The notes under the pieces are model-generated. The model did not search any database and was not told the DNA's origin. It saw only the letters and a list, made by a program, of their open reading frames with translations. Below, in pieces: positions 43,858 through 53,071 of a stretch of 64,000 nt of DNA (position 1 is its first letter; each line of letters opens with the position of its first letter). The position numbers and the translations under genes are program-made. The stretch lies in contig JAEXRL010000026.1 in the NCBI GenBank assembly GCA_023440825.1, forward strand, positions 62,001 through 126,000, read 5' to 3'. The stretch comes from Pseudomonadota bacterium. GTDB lineage: Bacteria; Pseudomonadota; Gammaproteobacteria; Burkholderiales; Burkholderiaceae_B.

Positions 43858-44649
43858 TTAAGGCAGTTGCAAAACAGCAGTTACCGGTGTGTGATCGGAG
43901 GGCTGTTCCCAAGCGCGTGGCTCACGATCTATTTCACAGGCTATGCATAATTCTTTAAGCGGGGTGGAGAGCAGGGCATGGTCTATACGCAGACCGGCAT
44001 CACGTCGGAAAGCAAAACGCCTGTAGTCCCACCACGTAAATGGACTGCCGCTTTGTTCAAAAAGGCGATAGGCATCGTGCAGGCCCAAACTGAGTAGTTT
44101 GTTTAAGGCCTCACGCTCGGCATCCGACACCAACACCACATCTTTCCATTTTACAGGATCATGCACGTCTGCATCAGTGGGAGCGATGTTGTAGTCACCC
44201 AAAATAGCAAGATTGGGGTATTGCTGGATTTCTGTGCGTAGCCATGTGTACAGGGCTTCATACCAAGCCAGCTTATAGGTGTATTTATCGCTTTCCAGGT
44301 CTTGGCCATTGGGACAATAGGCACTGATAACGCGTACAGGTCCAATGCTGGTGTCGTAAGTGGCACCAATAATACGCTGCTGGTGATCCTCGAAATCAGG
44401 AATGTTGCGTTGTACGTCACGACCTTCAGTGCGTGAAATAAGAGCTACGCCGTTATATGTTTTCTGCCCCGCCCAGACGGCTTGATACCCAATTTCCTGT
44501 AGTGCTTCCAAGGGAAAGCGCTCATCGGGAATCTTCAGTTCTTGCAGGCACAGCACATCAACTGGATTTGTCTCCAGCCATTGCAAGACTTGCGGCAGAC
44601 GCACGTTCAGTGAATTAACGTTCCAGGTGGTGAGTTTTAAGGTGGTCAT
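43858..44649 (-). CDS. xthA: Exodeoxyribonuclease III
   Basis: A 263-aa AP endonuclease/3'-5' exonuclease of the ExoIII/Ape1 family used in base excision repair. Catalytic motifs are TTWNVNSLNVRLP, LCLQELKIP (metal Glu), AYCPNGQD, GDYNIAPTDADVHDP (Asp/Asn), RIDHALL and SDHTPV (catalytic His). The ATG at 44649 matches the family start; a TTG at 44673 would add eight residues. The 300-bp gap upstream holds the promoter of the divergent 48-aa ORF and no other supported gene. Confidence 0.95.
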   Translation of the reverse strand: MTTLKLTTWNVNSLNVRLPQVLQWLETNPVDVLCLQELKIPDERFPLEALQEIGYQAVWAGQKTYNGVALISRTEGRDVQRNIPDFEDHQQRIIGATYDTSIGPVRVISAYCPNGQDLESDKYTYKLAWYEALYTWLRTEIQQYPNLAILGDYNIAPTDADVHDPVKWKDVVLVSDAEREALNKLLSLGLHDAYRLFEQSGSPFTWWDYRRFAFRRDAGLRIDHALLSTPLKELCIACEIDREPRAWEQPSDHTPVTAVLQLP

Positions 44650-44864
44650 GGTAGTTAGCGACGCGGTGGGCAATGTTCTGGTGGAAGGGATTGCTTGGCC
44701 TCGAAAAGCGAATTAAAAAAGTCTGCCTAGTTTAGCCTTGCTAGAGCAGACTTGTCCTTGATGTCCTTGCGTTCAAGAGTTTTACTTTTTAAGTTTTTAT
44801 GTGTGCTGTGTTGGACGGTATTTCTACCAACGTCTGTTAACTTGCGCCTAACTTGTTGTTAAAT

Positions 44865-44893
44865 TTGAGTTTTTTGGTTCTTTGTGTTATGCT
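44865..44893 (+). promoter_or_regulatory. Candidate sigma-70 promoter for the 48-aa ORF
   Basis: TTGAGT (44865-44870), 17-nt spacer, TATGCT (44888-44893). The predicted start is near 44900, about 57 bases before the GTG at 44957. Confidence 0.55.
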
Positions 44894-44956
44894 TAAAAGG
44901 GTAGGGAGTGCAGCGGGTGCCTCCCGTCTTGTCGATGTATACAGGAGTGTTGCCAA

Positions 44957-45103
44957 GTGAGCACCAACAAAAAGCCGGTTCGTCGCAGGCCCGTAGTGGA
45001 AGTTCAACCCTTAAACTGGGTCGCCCCAGAGCAGCGTAAAGACGATGTTGATGATGATAAATCCATCGAGCAGTCAGGTACTGAACTGAGCGCACAGGCG
45101 TAA
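44957..45103 (+). CDS. Small highly charged protein, 48 aa, unknown
   Basis: A 48-aa ORF starting at GTG, with AGGAG nine bases upstream, a promoter before it and a terminator after it. The sequence has a basic start (STNKKPVRRRPVVEV), then VQPLNWVAPEQRKD, an acidic run (DDVDDD) and an uncharged tail. It has no hydrophobic segment or signal peptide and is probably a soluble, partly disordered protein. I do not recognise a family. The complete transcription unit argues that it is a real gene. Confidence 0.6.
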   Translation: MSTNKKPVRRRPVVEVQPLNWVAPEQRKDDVDDDKSIEQSGTELSAQA

Positions 45104-45158
45104 AAGCCTAAGGCTAGGATGTAGGTTGGTCTTAAAGATAAACCTTGCCGTAGCTAGA

Positions 45159-45201
45159 AAAAAAGACCGAGTTTTGCACTACGCAGAGTTCGGTCTTTTT
45201 T
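45159..45201 (+). terminator. Rho-independent terminator after the 48-aa ORF
   Basis: AAAAAAGACCGA and TCGGTCTTTTTT form a 12-bp stem with a 19-nt loop, ending in a T-run. It is symmetric enough to work on both strands. The remaining bases to 45415 show no supported gene. Confidence 0.75.
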
Positions 45202-45415
45202 GTGTCTGCGATATCACGTAGATCCAGACCTTACGCCAGCAAGGAGCTGTATAGACAAGTCGTACAGGGTGCTCAGAGTATGAAACTGCATAGAGGATGC
45301 TGCATAGTGTGGCCTCGTGCAGTATGATCGTGCGCTTGCCTGTGTCAGTGGCGTATTCACGTATACTGCCCATGCAAAACTTACTCATTAATGCCTGTGC
45401 TACCTTGAGGGATTT

Positions 45416-47155
45416 ATGTCTGAGCGCCAGCCCGAGCAAGCGCCTATTATTATTACCGAGCGGCGCTTTGCTTCGGTACCTTTGTTTTCCAGTTTGCGGC
45501 ATTACCGTGTCCCGCAGATGCGTGCTGATGCTCTGGCTGGTTTATCGGTAGCCGCCATTCAGATACCCACCGCAATTGCTTATGCCAGCTTGGCGGGTTT
45601 TCCGCCTTTAATCGGCTTATATGCCTGTTTGTTGCCCATGCTGGTGTATGCCTTGCTTGGCTCGTCCCGACAGTTAATTGTGGGTCCCGATTCGGCCACC
45701 TGTGCCATGATTGCTGCCGCGCTCAGCCCACTGGCCCTGGCAGGCAGTCAGCACTATATAGAATTGTCCATGATGCTCGCTTTGATGGTGGGCGGCTTGT
45801 GCATCATGGGTGGCATATTGCGCTTGGGCTTTATCGCGGACTTTTTGTCACGCCCCATTTTGGTGGGCTTTATGAATGGTGTGGCCTTATCTATTGTGGC
45901 AGGGCAACTGGGTAAAGTGCTGGGCTTGGAGTTGGAGTCCCGAGTGTTCTTTTCCATTCTCTGGGAATTGCTGCACAAGCTGGAGCAGATCCATTATTTA
46001 ACGCTGGGCGTGAGTCTGGCTAGCTGGGTTTTAACGGGCTTGATGTTGTGGCGTGTACCACGCTGGCCTGCGCCTTTACTGACCATTGTGGTGTTGAGTA
46101 CCTTGGCCTGGATGCTAGGGATAGAGCACTATGGGGTAAGCTTAGTAGGAGCGGTAAGTGGTGGCTTGCCAGAGCTGGCTTGGCCCAAGGTCAGTTACGA
46201 TGAGGTACGCAGCCTATTTGGCGATGCCCTGGCGATCAGCTTGGTCAGTTTTTGCTCGGCAATGCTTACTGCCCGTAGTTTTGCCGCTCGTAATCATTAT
46301 CGTATCTACCCCAATCAAGACATGATTGCTTTGGGGGCGGCGAACATATCGGCAGGCTTGAGTGGTGGTTTTGTGATTAGCGGGGCGGACTCGCGTACCG
46401 CGATTAATAATATGGTGGGTGGTAAAACATCCATGGTGAACGCCACGACCGCTTTGTATATTCTGTTAGTGATCCTGCTATTGGCAGATAGCCTCAGTTG
46501 GATACCTGTTGCTGCGCTGGGTGCGGTGCTGATACAGGCCGCCTTAAAAATGGTGGACGTATCCGCCTTGCGTCATCTGTACCGAGTCAGTCGCCTGGAG
46601 TTACGCATCAGTGTTTTGGCTACTCTGGGTGTGCTCACTTTGGGCGTGTTGCAGGGTATTTTATTAGCGGTATTGTTGTCCTTGATTTATCAATTACGTA
46701 CCGTGGCTCGTCCTCGAGATGCTGTGCTGGGCCAAGTGCCAGACGGGGGGCGGTTGTTTAATATCGCTCATGCCCCCCATGCCGAACGTTTAAAAGGGGT
46801 ATTGGTGTATCGCTTTGATGCATCCTTGTTGTTCTTTAATAGTGATTATTTTCAACAGCGCCTAAAAGAGCTGATGCTGGCAGCCGATGAGCCCACTCAA
46901 GCCATTGTGCTTGATGCTCAGGCCTGTGCGAACTTGGATGTGACCGGAGCGCTTTGTTTAAAAGAGCTGCATACCGAGTTTGGGGTCCAAGGAGTGCGAT
47001 TTTGTATTGCCGCCTTGCATGGTCAGTTCAGAGAAATGTTTGAGCGCTGCGATTTACATCATAGTTTTGGTGCGCAGAATATCTTTGCTACCTCTCTTGA
47101 GGCTGTGCAAGCATTACGCTTGGCGCAGCAGCCTCAGGGACTTGAAGCAAAATAG
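45416..47155 (+). CDS. SulP family anion transporter with STAS domain
   Basis: A 579-aa SLC26A/SulP transporter. The membrane part begins with RADALAGLSVAAIQIPTAIAYASLAGFPPLIGLYACLLP, the family signature, and includes LIVGPDSATCAMIAAAL. The C-terminal STAS domain (about residues 440-570) has GVLVYRFDASLLFFNSDYFQQRL and VLDAQACANLDVTGALCLKEL. SulP proteins carry sulfate, bicarbonate, C4-dicarboxylates or other anions with Na+ or H+, so the substrate is open. It is a single gene, followed 60 bp later by the lipocalin. Confidence 0.92.
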   Translation: MSERQPEQAPIIITERRFASVPLFSSLRHYRVPQMRADALAGLSVAAIQIPTAIAYASLAGFPPLIGLYACLLPMLVYALLGSSRQLIVGPDSATCAMIAAALSPLALAGSQHYIELSMMLALMVGGLCIMGGILRLGFIADFLSRPILVGFMNGVALSIVAGQLGKVLGLELESRVFFSILWELLHKLEQIHYLTLGVSLASWVLTGLMLWRVPRWPAPLLTIVVLSTLAWMLGIEHYGVSLVGAVSGGLPELAWPKVSYDEVRSLFGDALAISLVSFCSAMLTARSFAARNHYRIYPNQDMIALGAANISAGLSGGFVISGADSRTAINNMVGGKTSMVNATTALYILLVILLLADSLSWIPVAALGAVLIQAALKMVDVSALRHLYRVSRLELRISVLATLGVLTLGVLQGILLAVLLSLIYQLRTVARPRDAVLGQVPDGGRLFNIAHAPHAERLKGVLVYRFDASLLFFNSDYFQQRLKELMLAADEPTQAIVLDAQACANLDVTGALCLKELHTEFGVQGVRFCIAALHGQFREMFERCDLHHSFGAQNIFATSLEAVQALRLAQQPQGLEAK

Positions 47156-47214
47156 CGCTCAGGCTATATTTTTAGGTGTATTCTCATATTGTCTATACAG
47201 GCTCAAGGATGACT

Positions 47215-47760
47215 ATGATAAGGAAACGGTATGTTTTGCTCGCTTGCCTTGTCTTGACGGCTTGCGCAGGAAACACAGCGGATTTGGCCGTTCAGGCAGA
47301 TGTTGATCTGGAAAAGTACATGGGCACGTGGTATGAGCAGGCCCGTTTGCCAAATAAGTTTCAGCAGTCGTGTGTGGGCGAGGTTCGAGCTGACTATGCC
47401 TTATTGCCAGAGCAGCGTGTGTCGGTGACCAATCAATGCATCACCCGCTCAGGCTCTATAGAAAAAGCCCAGGCACTAGGGCGTCTTAATGCATCCATAG
47501 TTCCTCCCAGCACTTCTAAGCTGGAAGTGCGTTTTGCGCCAGCGTGGTTGTCCTGGCTATCCAGTGTCTGGGGAGCCTACTGGATCATGAAGGTTCAGGG
47601 CGATTATGAGTACGCCTTGGTAGGAACGCCTAGCCGCGAGTATTTATGGGTATTGTCGCGGCAGGCCCAAGGCGATAAAGCTATCGTACAAGACTTGCTC
47701 AATCATGCCCAGAAGCAGGGCTTTGCGATTGAGAACGTGATTTGGGATAACAATCGCTAA
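47215..47760 (+). CDS. blc: Outer-membrane lipocalin Blc
   Basis: A bacterial lipocalin of 181 aa. The signal peptide YVLLACLVLTAC ends in a good lipobox (LTAC), so it is a lipoprotein. The lipocalin hallmark GTWYEQARLPNKFQ is followed by VTNQCI, GRLNASIV, KLEVRF and YWIMKVQGDYEYALVGTPSREYLWVLSR, matching E. coli Blc. Blc binds lysophospholipids or fatty acids and is linked to envelope stress. Two ATGs are close (47209 and 47215); AAGGA at 47205 spaces better with the latter. It converges on the PACE-like gene with a 4-bp gap. Confidence 0.92.
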   Translation: MIRKRYVLLACLVLTACAGNTADLAVQADVDLEKYMGTWYEQARLPNKFQQSCVGEVRADYALLPEQRVSVTNQCITRSGSIEKAQALGRLNASIVPPSTSKLEVRFAPAWLSWLSSVWGAYWIMKVQGDYEYALVGTPSREYLWVLSRQAQGDKAIVQDLLNHAQKQGFAIENVIWDNNR

Positions 47761-47764
47761 GTGT

Positions 47765-48232
47765 TTAGGCGGCTTTGGGCGCTTTGTGCATACCTTCTGC
47801 GTCCTTGGACGCAGCACCAGGCAGAGTGAATAGCCTGTCAAACACCAGTGTGAACAGGAAGGTATACACCAGGAAAAAAAGCAGCAAGGCTATTTCCATT
47901 TTGAAGGCTTGCCATAAATTGACGCGATACCACAGCATATACATGGGCAAGCAAATAAGTATCAGGCCGCCTTCAAACCCCAAAGCGTGAGCGATACGTC
48001 TGCGCAAGGTTCTTGTTGTATCGGCTTGACGTAATTCCCAGGATTCAAAAAGAGTGTTGTAAAGATAATTCCAGATTACCGCTGCCAGGGATACTAATAC
48101 TGCTAGCGGTAAAGACTGCTGAGCACTGCTGCCGCTTAAAAGCATTAATAAACCGGTAGACAGTATGATGGCTAGAGCTTCGAAACTGCTAACGTAAACA
48201 ATTCGACGTTTTAATGGGCTGAGCGTAAACAA
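47765..48232 (-). CDS. PACE-family (AceI-like) efflux protein
   Basis: A 155-aa inner-membrane protein with four hydrophobic helices in two similar halves. The conserved stretches are RRIVYVSSFEALAI in the first, with a membrane-embedded Glu as in AceI, and RRRIAHALGFEGGLILICLPMYML in the second, with WNYLYNTLFESWE between. This is the paired transmembrane domain of the proteobacterial antimicrobial compound efflux family, some of which export chlorhexidine or polyamines. Substrate not known here. Confidence 0.82.
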   Translation of the reverse strand: MFTLSPLKRRIVYVSSFEALAIILSTGLLMLLSGSSAQQSLPLAVLVSLAAVIWNYLYNTLFESWELRQADTTRTLRRRIAHALGFEGGLILICLPMYMLWYRVNLWQAFKMEIALLLFFLVYTFLFTLVFDRLFTLPGAASKDAEGMHKAPKAA

Positions 48233-48547
48233 GGTGGCCTCCGTAAAGCTCTATAACTAAAAAGTAGTTAAAAAGCCGGCCCGCCCCGGATTGTGAAAAA
48301 TGTTTGAGCTAAGCCACGGTTTCCGCTTGCTCCAGTAGCGTATCTGTGCCTGCCAGAAAGCAGGAAACATCAGTGTGGTGCGTAGTATCGTTGTGCTGGA
48401 CTACGAGTTGTGCACGGTAGTGAATCGCTACGGCCCTTATGACTTAGGGCCGTTGGCATTTTAGCGTGAATAAAATACAGGTACAAGTCAGTGTTGTTAA
48501 GATACCCGCTTGTGTGTTCAAGACCGCACCCCGCGTCATGCCCTCGC
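48233..48547. other. Intergenic region between PACE-like gene and mercaptopropionate dioxygenase gene
   Basis: About 315 bp with no supported gene. ACGGCCCT (48430-48437) and AGGGCCGT (48446-48453) form an 8-bp hairpin downstream of the dioxygenase gene, without a T-run. Confidence 0.4.
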
Positions 48548-49099
48548 TTAAGAACGGTTGGCATAACCTGAGATGAAGGTTTTGGCTGTGCCATCATCTG
48601 GATTAAAAACGTGACGGCTGACTTTGCCGATATCCGCTCCGTAGACATGTATGCTGATAGACACCTGGTCTTGATGCGAGTTGGCCACCTGATGAATATC
48701 GCCTATTGCCGGGGATACGGCGGCGACCTCACCAGGCTTAAGTCTAGTCTTGGCACCCAGGTGTAAGCCGGCCTGATCCAGTGTGTAAGCTGTTTCGTCT
48801 TCAGCACCACGTAACATGCCAATTAGGCCCCATACCGTATGATCGTGTATAGGCGTACGTTGTCCTGGTCCCCATACAAAGCTGACGACTGAAAATCGTT
48901 CTTGGGGACAGCAGTAAAGCAAATACTGCTGATAAAACTCAGGATGTTCCCGCGCATGCTCGTCTGCTAACCAGTCATCATGTGCCACCAGCCTAGCCAG
49001 AGCTGTTTCACCCTGCTTCAGGATCAGTGCTTCATTGCCTTGGGCAGCGGCAAGAATATTGTTCATGGTGTTGATGAATTGGTCTAGACGAGGGTGCAT
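48548..49099 (-). CDS. 3-mercaptopropionate dioxygenase (cysteine dioxygenase family)
   Basis: A 183-aa cupin thiol dioxygenase. The iron ligands are in TPIHDHTVWGLIGML (two His) and GDIHQV (third His). The stretches FYQQYLLYCCPQERFSVVSFVWGPGQ and ISIHVYGADIG and the Gln in YQQYL match the Gln-type 3-mercaptopropionate dioxygenase of Pseudomonas rather than Arg-type cysteine dioxygenase. It would oxidise 3-mercaptopropionate to the sulfinate. The ATG at 49099 has GGAG upstream; extension to 49264 gives no family-like residues. Confidence 0.9.
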   Translation of the reverse strand: MHPRLDQFINTMNNILAAAQGNEALILKQGETALARLVAHDDWLADEHAREHPEFYQQYLLYCCPQERFSVVSFVWGPGQRTPIHDHTVWGLIGMLRGAEDETAYTLDQAGLHLGAKTRLKPGEVAAVSPAIGDIHQVANSHQDQVSISIHVYGADIGKVSRHVFNPDDGTAKTFISGYANRS

Positions 49100-49311
49100 G
49101 CATGACTCCGTGAAAGAGGGTGAGCTTGTGTGGGTAAGCCATTGAGTAGGGGGGTACAGATATACTGTAGGAGTTTGTGCCGCGAAAAGCCAGCCCGGCA
49201 GGATCAACTTAAGCAATATAGAGCGCTTTGTGCAGTTCGCGCAGCGGCGACTTATCAGTATCATAGTAGGCTTAGGCTAGTTAGGCTGGATAGATAACAT
49301 ACGGTGTACAC

Positions 49312-50031
49312 ATGTGGAACTGCTTACTAATAGAAGATGACGAAGAAAATGCTCGCTATTTGCAAAATGGCTTAAGTGAGCTGGGGTATACCGTGGTGGT
49401 AAGCGCGGACGGAGTACAGGGCTTGGAAAATGCCATGAAGGACATCTGGGATGTGATTATTCTGGATCGTATGCTGCCCGATAATGTGGATGGTTTATCC
49501 ATTCTGTTTACCTTGCGCTCATTGGGCAAAAAAGTGCCAGTCTTGGTATTGAGTGCTTTGTCTGGTGTCGATGATAGGGTGGATGGGCTCAAGGCCGGGG
49601 GAGACGACTACTTAATTAAGCCTTTTTCGTTTCAGGAGCTGGCCGCTCGCCTGCATGCTTTAATCCGTCGCAGTCGAGATCTAAGTGAAATTAAAAACTG
49701 GCAACTTGATGACCTCTGCATGAACGTCAGCAGTCAAAAGGTGACACGTGCTGATGAGTTGCTCGAATTACAGCCTAGAGAACTGAAGTTGCTGGCGTAT
49801 TTATTACTGAATGCGCACAAAATTGTGACGCGTACCATGTTGCTGGAAGTGGTGTGGGGTTATAGTTTTGATCCGCAATCTAATGTCATCGATGTGCTGG
49901 TCAGTCGCTTGCGCAGAAAAATTGACCGGCCGGGCAGTACTGCCTTGCTGCATACAGTGCGTGGGCGGGGGTATGTGCTGACCGATAAAGACGTGGTGGA
50001 TGGCCTAAAAATTAAGCGTGGCGATGATTGA
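49312..50031 (+). CDS. OmpR-family response regulator
   Basis: A 239-aa response regulator. The receiver domain has LIEDDEEN, the phospho-acceptor Asp52 in VIILDRMLPD, VLVLSAL and the Lys in DDYLIKPFSF. The C-terminal OmpR/PhoB winged helix includes LQPRELKLLAYLL, MLLEVVWGYSFDPQSNVIDVLVSRLRRKI and VRGRGYVL. It overlaps the histidine kinase gene by 14 bp, so they are one two-component system. Stimulus and targets are not evident. Confidence 0.94.
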   Translation: MWNCLLIEDDEENARYLQNGLSELGYTVVVSADGVQGLENAMKDIWDVIILDRMLPDNVDGLSILFTLRSLGKKVPVLVLSALSGVDDRVDGLKAGGDDYLIKPFSFQELAARLHALIRRSRDLSEIKNWQLDDLCMNVSSQKVTRADELLELQPRELKLLAYLLLNAHKIVTRTMLLEVVWGYSFDPQSNVIDVLVSRLRRKIDRPGSTALLHTVRGRGYVLTDKDVVDGLKIKRGDD

Positions 50032-51382
50032 ACGATTACAACAACTTTGGGCCTCGACCTCATTTAGGCTAACCTTAAATTACAGCGCTTTAGCTGTATT
50101 TAGTACCTTGTTTTTAATCGGGTTCTTTTATATACAAGTTTTTGGAGCCTTGCGCAGCGAGTACATTCAACAAGTGAATGCGACCATGCAAAGGCTAAAT
50201 TTGGCTTATGAGCGCGGTGGCCGAGAGGGCGTGCTGCGCATTACCGATTTGATATTTTCCGAGCGTGTGGACTTAGGGCAAGAGATTTTTTTGTTCCTGG
50301 ACGAGAATAATCACATTCTGGCTGGGAATCTCAAAGACATACCGGATATCAAGCATATTAAAAACAATCAGGTGCAAAAACTGCCTATTAAGCTGAGCAC
50401 CAAATGGACAGAAGGGCAAGTTAGGGTACACCGACTGGCTGGGGGGGAAACCCTAATCGTAGGGCGTGAGCTGGGTGGGCTCACCGAATTGAATCAACTG
50501 ATCGGGCGGGTTATCCTGGCGTCCTTATTGGTTGCCTTGATTCTGGTCTTGCTAGGTGCTTATGTATTTAGCAAAGAGCTTAAGTTCAGGGTGGGCAAGA
50601 TACGCTCTCTTACTGAGCAAGTGGGGAAGGGGAATATCTCCAAGCGCATTCACTCAAGCAGCACAGATGTATTTGGGCTAATACATCGAGATATTAATAT
50701 TATGCTCGATAAAATTGAGCAGTTAATGAAAGGTGTGCGGCACGTGTCGGATACGGTAGCGCACAATATACGCACCCCGTTAACCCGTATCGTTGGGCGC
50801 CTGCGTGAAACAGAAAATCAAGAAAATGTGCCAGCCAGCGTGCAGCGTGCTCATCAGTTTGCCATACAGGAAATTGAAAATCTGAGTATTTTGCTGGGCA
50901 AGCTATTGCAGATTTCGGAGTTGAACGCTGGACTGCCCAGAAAGCAGTTTAAGCAGTGCGCCTTGCAAACAGTGGTGCACGATGTCTTGGATCTGTACGA
51001 GCCCTTCGCCGACGAGAAAGGCCTGCGTTTGATACATAGGCGTTTGGATGAGGTAACGGTGCAAGGTGACCAGGATTTGCTAGCCAGTGCCTTGGCGAAT
51101 TTGGTGGAAAATGCGTTGAAATTTGCAAGCAGCACAGTCACCGTAGAGGTATGCCAGTTGTCCCAGACTCAAGCCAGTATTGTGGTCGAGGATGATGGCC
51201 CTGGCTTGCCTGATAGCGAATTTTTAAATTTGGGTCAGCATTTTTATCGGCTCGATCGCCAGCATGAGGGGCATGGCTTAGGCTTAACCAGTGTGAAAGG
51301 TATAGTCTCATTGCACCAAGGGCAGTTAGTCTTTGCTAATTGCTCTCCAGGCTTGCGAGTCAGCATAGTATTGCCCTTGTAG
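50018..51382 (+). CDS. Sensor histidine kinase
   Basis: A 454-aa two-TM sensor kinase. TM1 is near residues 22-42 (ALAVFSTLFLIGFFYIQVF). A periplasmic sensor region of about 115 residues follows, then TM2 (VILASLLVALILVLLGAYVF), a HAMP linker and a dimerisation domain with the phospho-His249 in VAHNIRTPLTR. The ATPase domain has NLVENALKF, DDGPGL and GHGLGL. Two starts are possible: GTG 50018 or ATG 50024, both overlapping the regulator gene. The periplasmic region has no recognised fold by eye. Confidence 0.92.
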   Translation: MAMIERLQQLWASTSFRLTLNYSALAVFSTLFLIGFFYIQVFGALRSEYIQQVNATMQRLNLAYERGGREGVLRITDLIFSERVDLGQEIFLFLDENNHILAGNLKDIPDIKHIKNNQVQKLPIKLSTKWTEGQVRVHRLAGGETLIVGRELGGLTELNQLIGRVILASLLVALILVLLGAYVFSKELKFRVGKIRSLTEQVGKGNISKRIHSSSTDVFGLIHRDINIMLDKIEQLMKGVRHVSDTVAHNIRTPLTRIVGRLRETENQENVPASVQRAHQFAIQEIENLSILLGKLLQISELNAGLPRKQFKQCALQTVVHDVLDLYEPFADEKGLRLIHRRLDEVTVQGDQDLLASALANLVENALKFASSTVTVEVCQLSQTQASIVVEDDGPGLPDSEFLNLGQHFYRLDRQHEGHGLGLTSVKGIVSLHQGQLVFANCSPGLRVSIVLPL

Positions 51383-51405
51383 GCCTGCTGTGGTGAGCCG
51401 TGAGC

Positions 51406-52314
51406 TTAAGCTGTGCCAAGCTCAATAAATGGGTTGGAGAAATCGGCTACCTGGGCCGCAATTTCGGCAATATTCGCGTACAGACTGGAGTTCACATCCT
51501 GTCTGAATAAGGCATAGTAGGTGGATAAAGCAGGCGGCTTTTCGGTCTTGACTTCTGCCAACTGTCCGCTCTGGGTCAGGTAAGCAAAGTATTCGCGCGG
51601 TAAACAGCATATGCCAAAGCCGGCCGCGGCCATGCCTGCCATAGCTAATAGGCTATTAATGGTGAAGATATTCGTGGGAGCAATATGCGGCTCTAGCCAC
51701 TCGTCGTACAAGGAGTTTAGGCCCGAGCGCGGTGTTTGGCGTATCAGTGGCAGACTGGCAATTTCCGCTACGCTATAGCGCTTTTGCAGATTAAAGTGCT
51801 CTGGGCTGGCAAACCAGGGAAGCTCCAGTGTTTTCAGTGGAATCCGACTGAAATTATGATCTGTAGTTGATTGGTTGGAAACAATCATATCGAGCTGGCC
51901 TTCTTGCAGTTGCAGCTTCAGGTTTTCAGCCAGATCAATGCTGGGTAGCAAATCGATTTGTGGATAATTTAAACGAATTTGGCGCATCAGTGCGGGTAAC
52001 CAGGTCATTGCCGTAATTTCGGTAATGCCCAGTCGCAGCACACTCATGTAAGCGCCGCGTCCTTCCAGTTGCTCCAAGAGTAATTCATGCTTGGCCAGCA
52101 GGCTTTCAGCTATGCGAAACACCTCCTGGCCTTGTGCCGTTAAAAAAGAGCGGCGGTGTGCCCGGTTCAGCAGCTTGATCGAAAACCTGTCCTCGACTTC
52201 CTGTATACGTTTGGTAATCGCTGACTGACTGGTGTTCAACTTTTGTGCAGCCGCCGAGAAGGTGCCTAACTGCACTGTCCAGTAAAAAGCCTCTAGCTGA
52301 CGTAAAGTGGGCAT
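51406..52314 (-). CDS. LysR-family transcriptional regulator
   Basis: A 302-aa LysR regulator with an N-terminal helix-turn-helix (LRQLEAFYWTVQLGTFSAAAQKLNTSQSAITKRIQEVE) and a periplasmic-binding-like effector domain. It is encoded 31 bp after the ABC ATPase gene on the same strand, at the end of the RraA-aminotransferase-ABC operon. LysR genes are more often divergent; here it is likely co-transcribed with the operon it may control. Confidence 0.92.
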   Translation of the reverse strand: MPTLRQLEAFYWTVQLGTFSAAAQKLNTSQSAITKRIQEVEDRFSIKLLNRAHRRSFLTAQGQEVFRIAESLLAKHELLLEQLEGRGAYMSVLRLGITEITAMTWLPALMRQIRLNYPQIDLLPSIDLAENLKLQLQEGQLDMIVSNQSTTDHNFSRIPLKTLELPWFASPEHFNLQKRYSVAEIASLPLIRQTPRSGLNSLYDEWLEPHIAPTNIFTINSLLAMAGMAAAGFGICCLPREYFAYLTQSGQLAEVKTEKPPALSTYYALFRQDVNSSLYANIAEIAAQVADFSNPFIELGTA

Positions 52315-52345
52315 GCTTCGCTCATCCGTTACTCTGGGTCAGGGC

Positions 52346-53071
52346 TTAATTACGTATATCCCTGAGAAATTTTTGTGCACGTGCGCTGGCTGGCTGGGTG
52401 AAAAACACCTCCGGTTTAGCGGTCTCTATGATGCTACCACTATCCATGAACCAGATGGTGTCTGCAACATCGCGAGCAAAGTTCATTTCGTGTGTCACGC
52501 ACACCATGGTCATGCCCTCTGTGGCCAGCTGGCGCATTACTTGCAGGACCTCGCCGACCATTTCCGGATCTAGGGCACTGGTGGGCTCGTCAAACAGCAT
52601 AATGGGCGGGCGCATCGCCAGTGCTCTGGCAATCGCCACTCGTTGCTGTTGGCCACCAGAAAGCTCTAAGGGGTAGGCATCAATCTTGTGCTCCATACCG
52701 ACTTTGCGCAGCAGTTCCAGAGCAACTTGTCGCGCTTCGTGCTTTTTAATGCGTCCCAAGTGTATAGGCGCCATGACAATGTTTTCCAGAGTGCTCAAGT
52801 GCGGAAACAGATTGAATTGCTGGAAGACAAAGCCTATGCCGGTACGCAATTGGTCCAGCACTTTATTATTGGCATGTATATTTTGTCCATTCACTTCAAT
52901 GTGGCCGCTTTGTATAGGTTCGAGACGGTTAATCGAACGAATCAGCGTAGATTTGCCTGAGCCTGAGGGGCCACATACCACCACCACTTCGCCTGCCGAC
53001 ACGTGTGCGTTGATGTTAACAAGGGCGTGGTAGTCGTCGTATTTTTTGTTGACATTCACAAAGCGTATCAT
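52346..53071 (-). CDS. Polar amino acid ABC transporter ATPase (GlnQ/GltL family)
   Basis: A 241-aa ATPase: Walker A GPSGSGKSTLIRSINRLEP, Q-loop VFQQFNLFPHLSTLENI, signature LSGGQQQRVAIARAL, Walker B IMLFDEPTSALDPEMV and CVTHEMNFARDV. This is the standard GlnQ/HisP family pattern. The start overlaps the upstream permease gene by 4 bp (ATGA). It powers import by the two permeases encoded just upstream. Confidence 0.94.
   Translation of the reverse strand: MIRFVNVNKKYDDYHALVNINAHVSAGEVVVVCGPSGSGKSTLIRSINRLEPIQSGHIEVNGQNIHANNKVLDQLRTGIGFVFQQFNLFPHLSTLENIVMAPIHLGRIKKHEARQVALELLRKVGMEHKIDAYPLELSGGQQQRVAIARALAMRPPIMLFDEPTSALDPEMVGEVLQVMRQLATEGMTMVCVTHEMNFARDVADTIWFMDSGSIIETAKPEVFFTQPASARAQKFLRDIRN

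Noticed and set aside
47797..47814. CTGCGTCCTTGGACGCAG hairpin near the end of the PACE-like gene
   Set aside because: It lies inside coding sequence, has no T-run and a two-base loop; not convincing as a terminator for the lipocalin gene.
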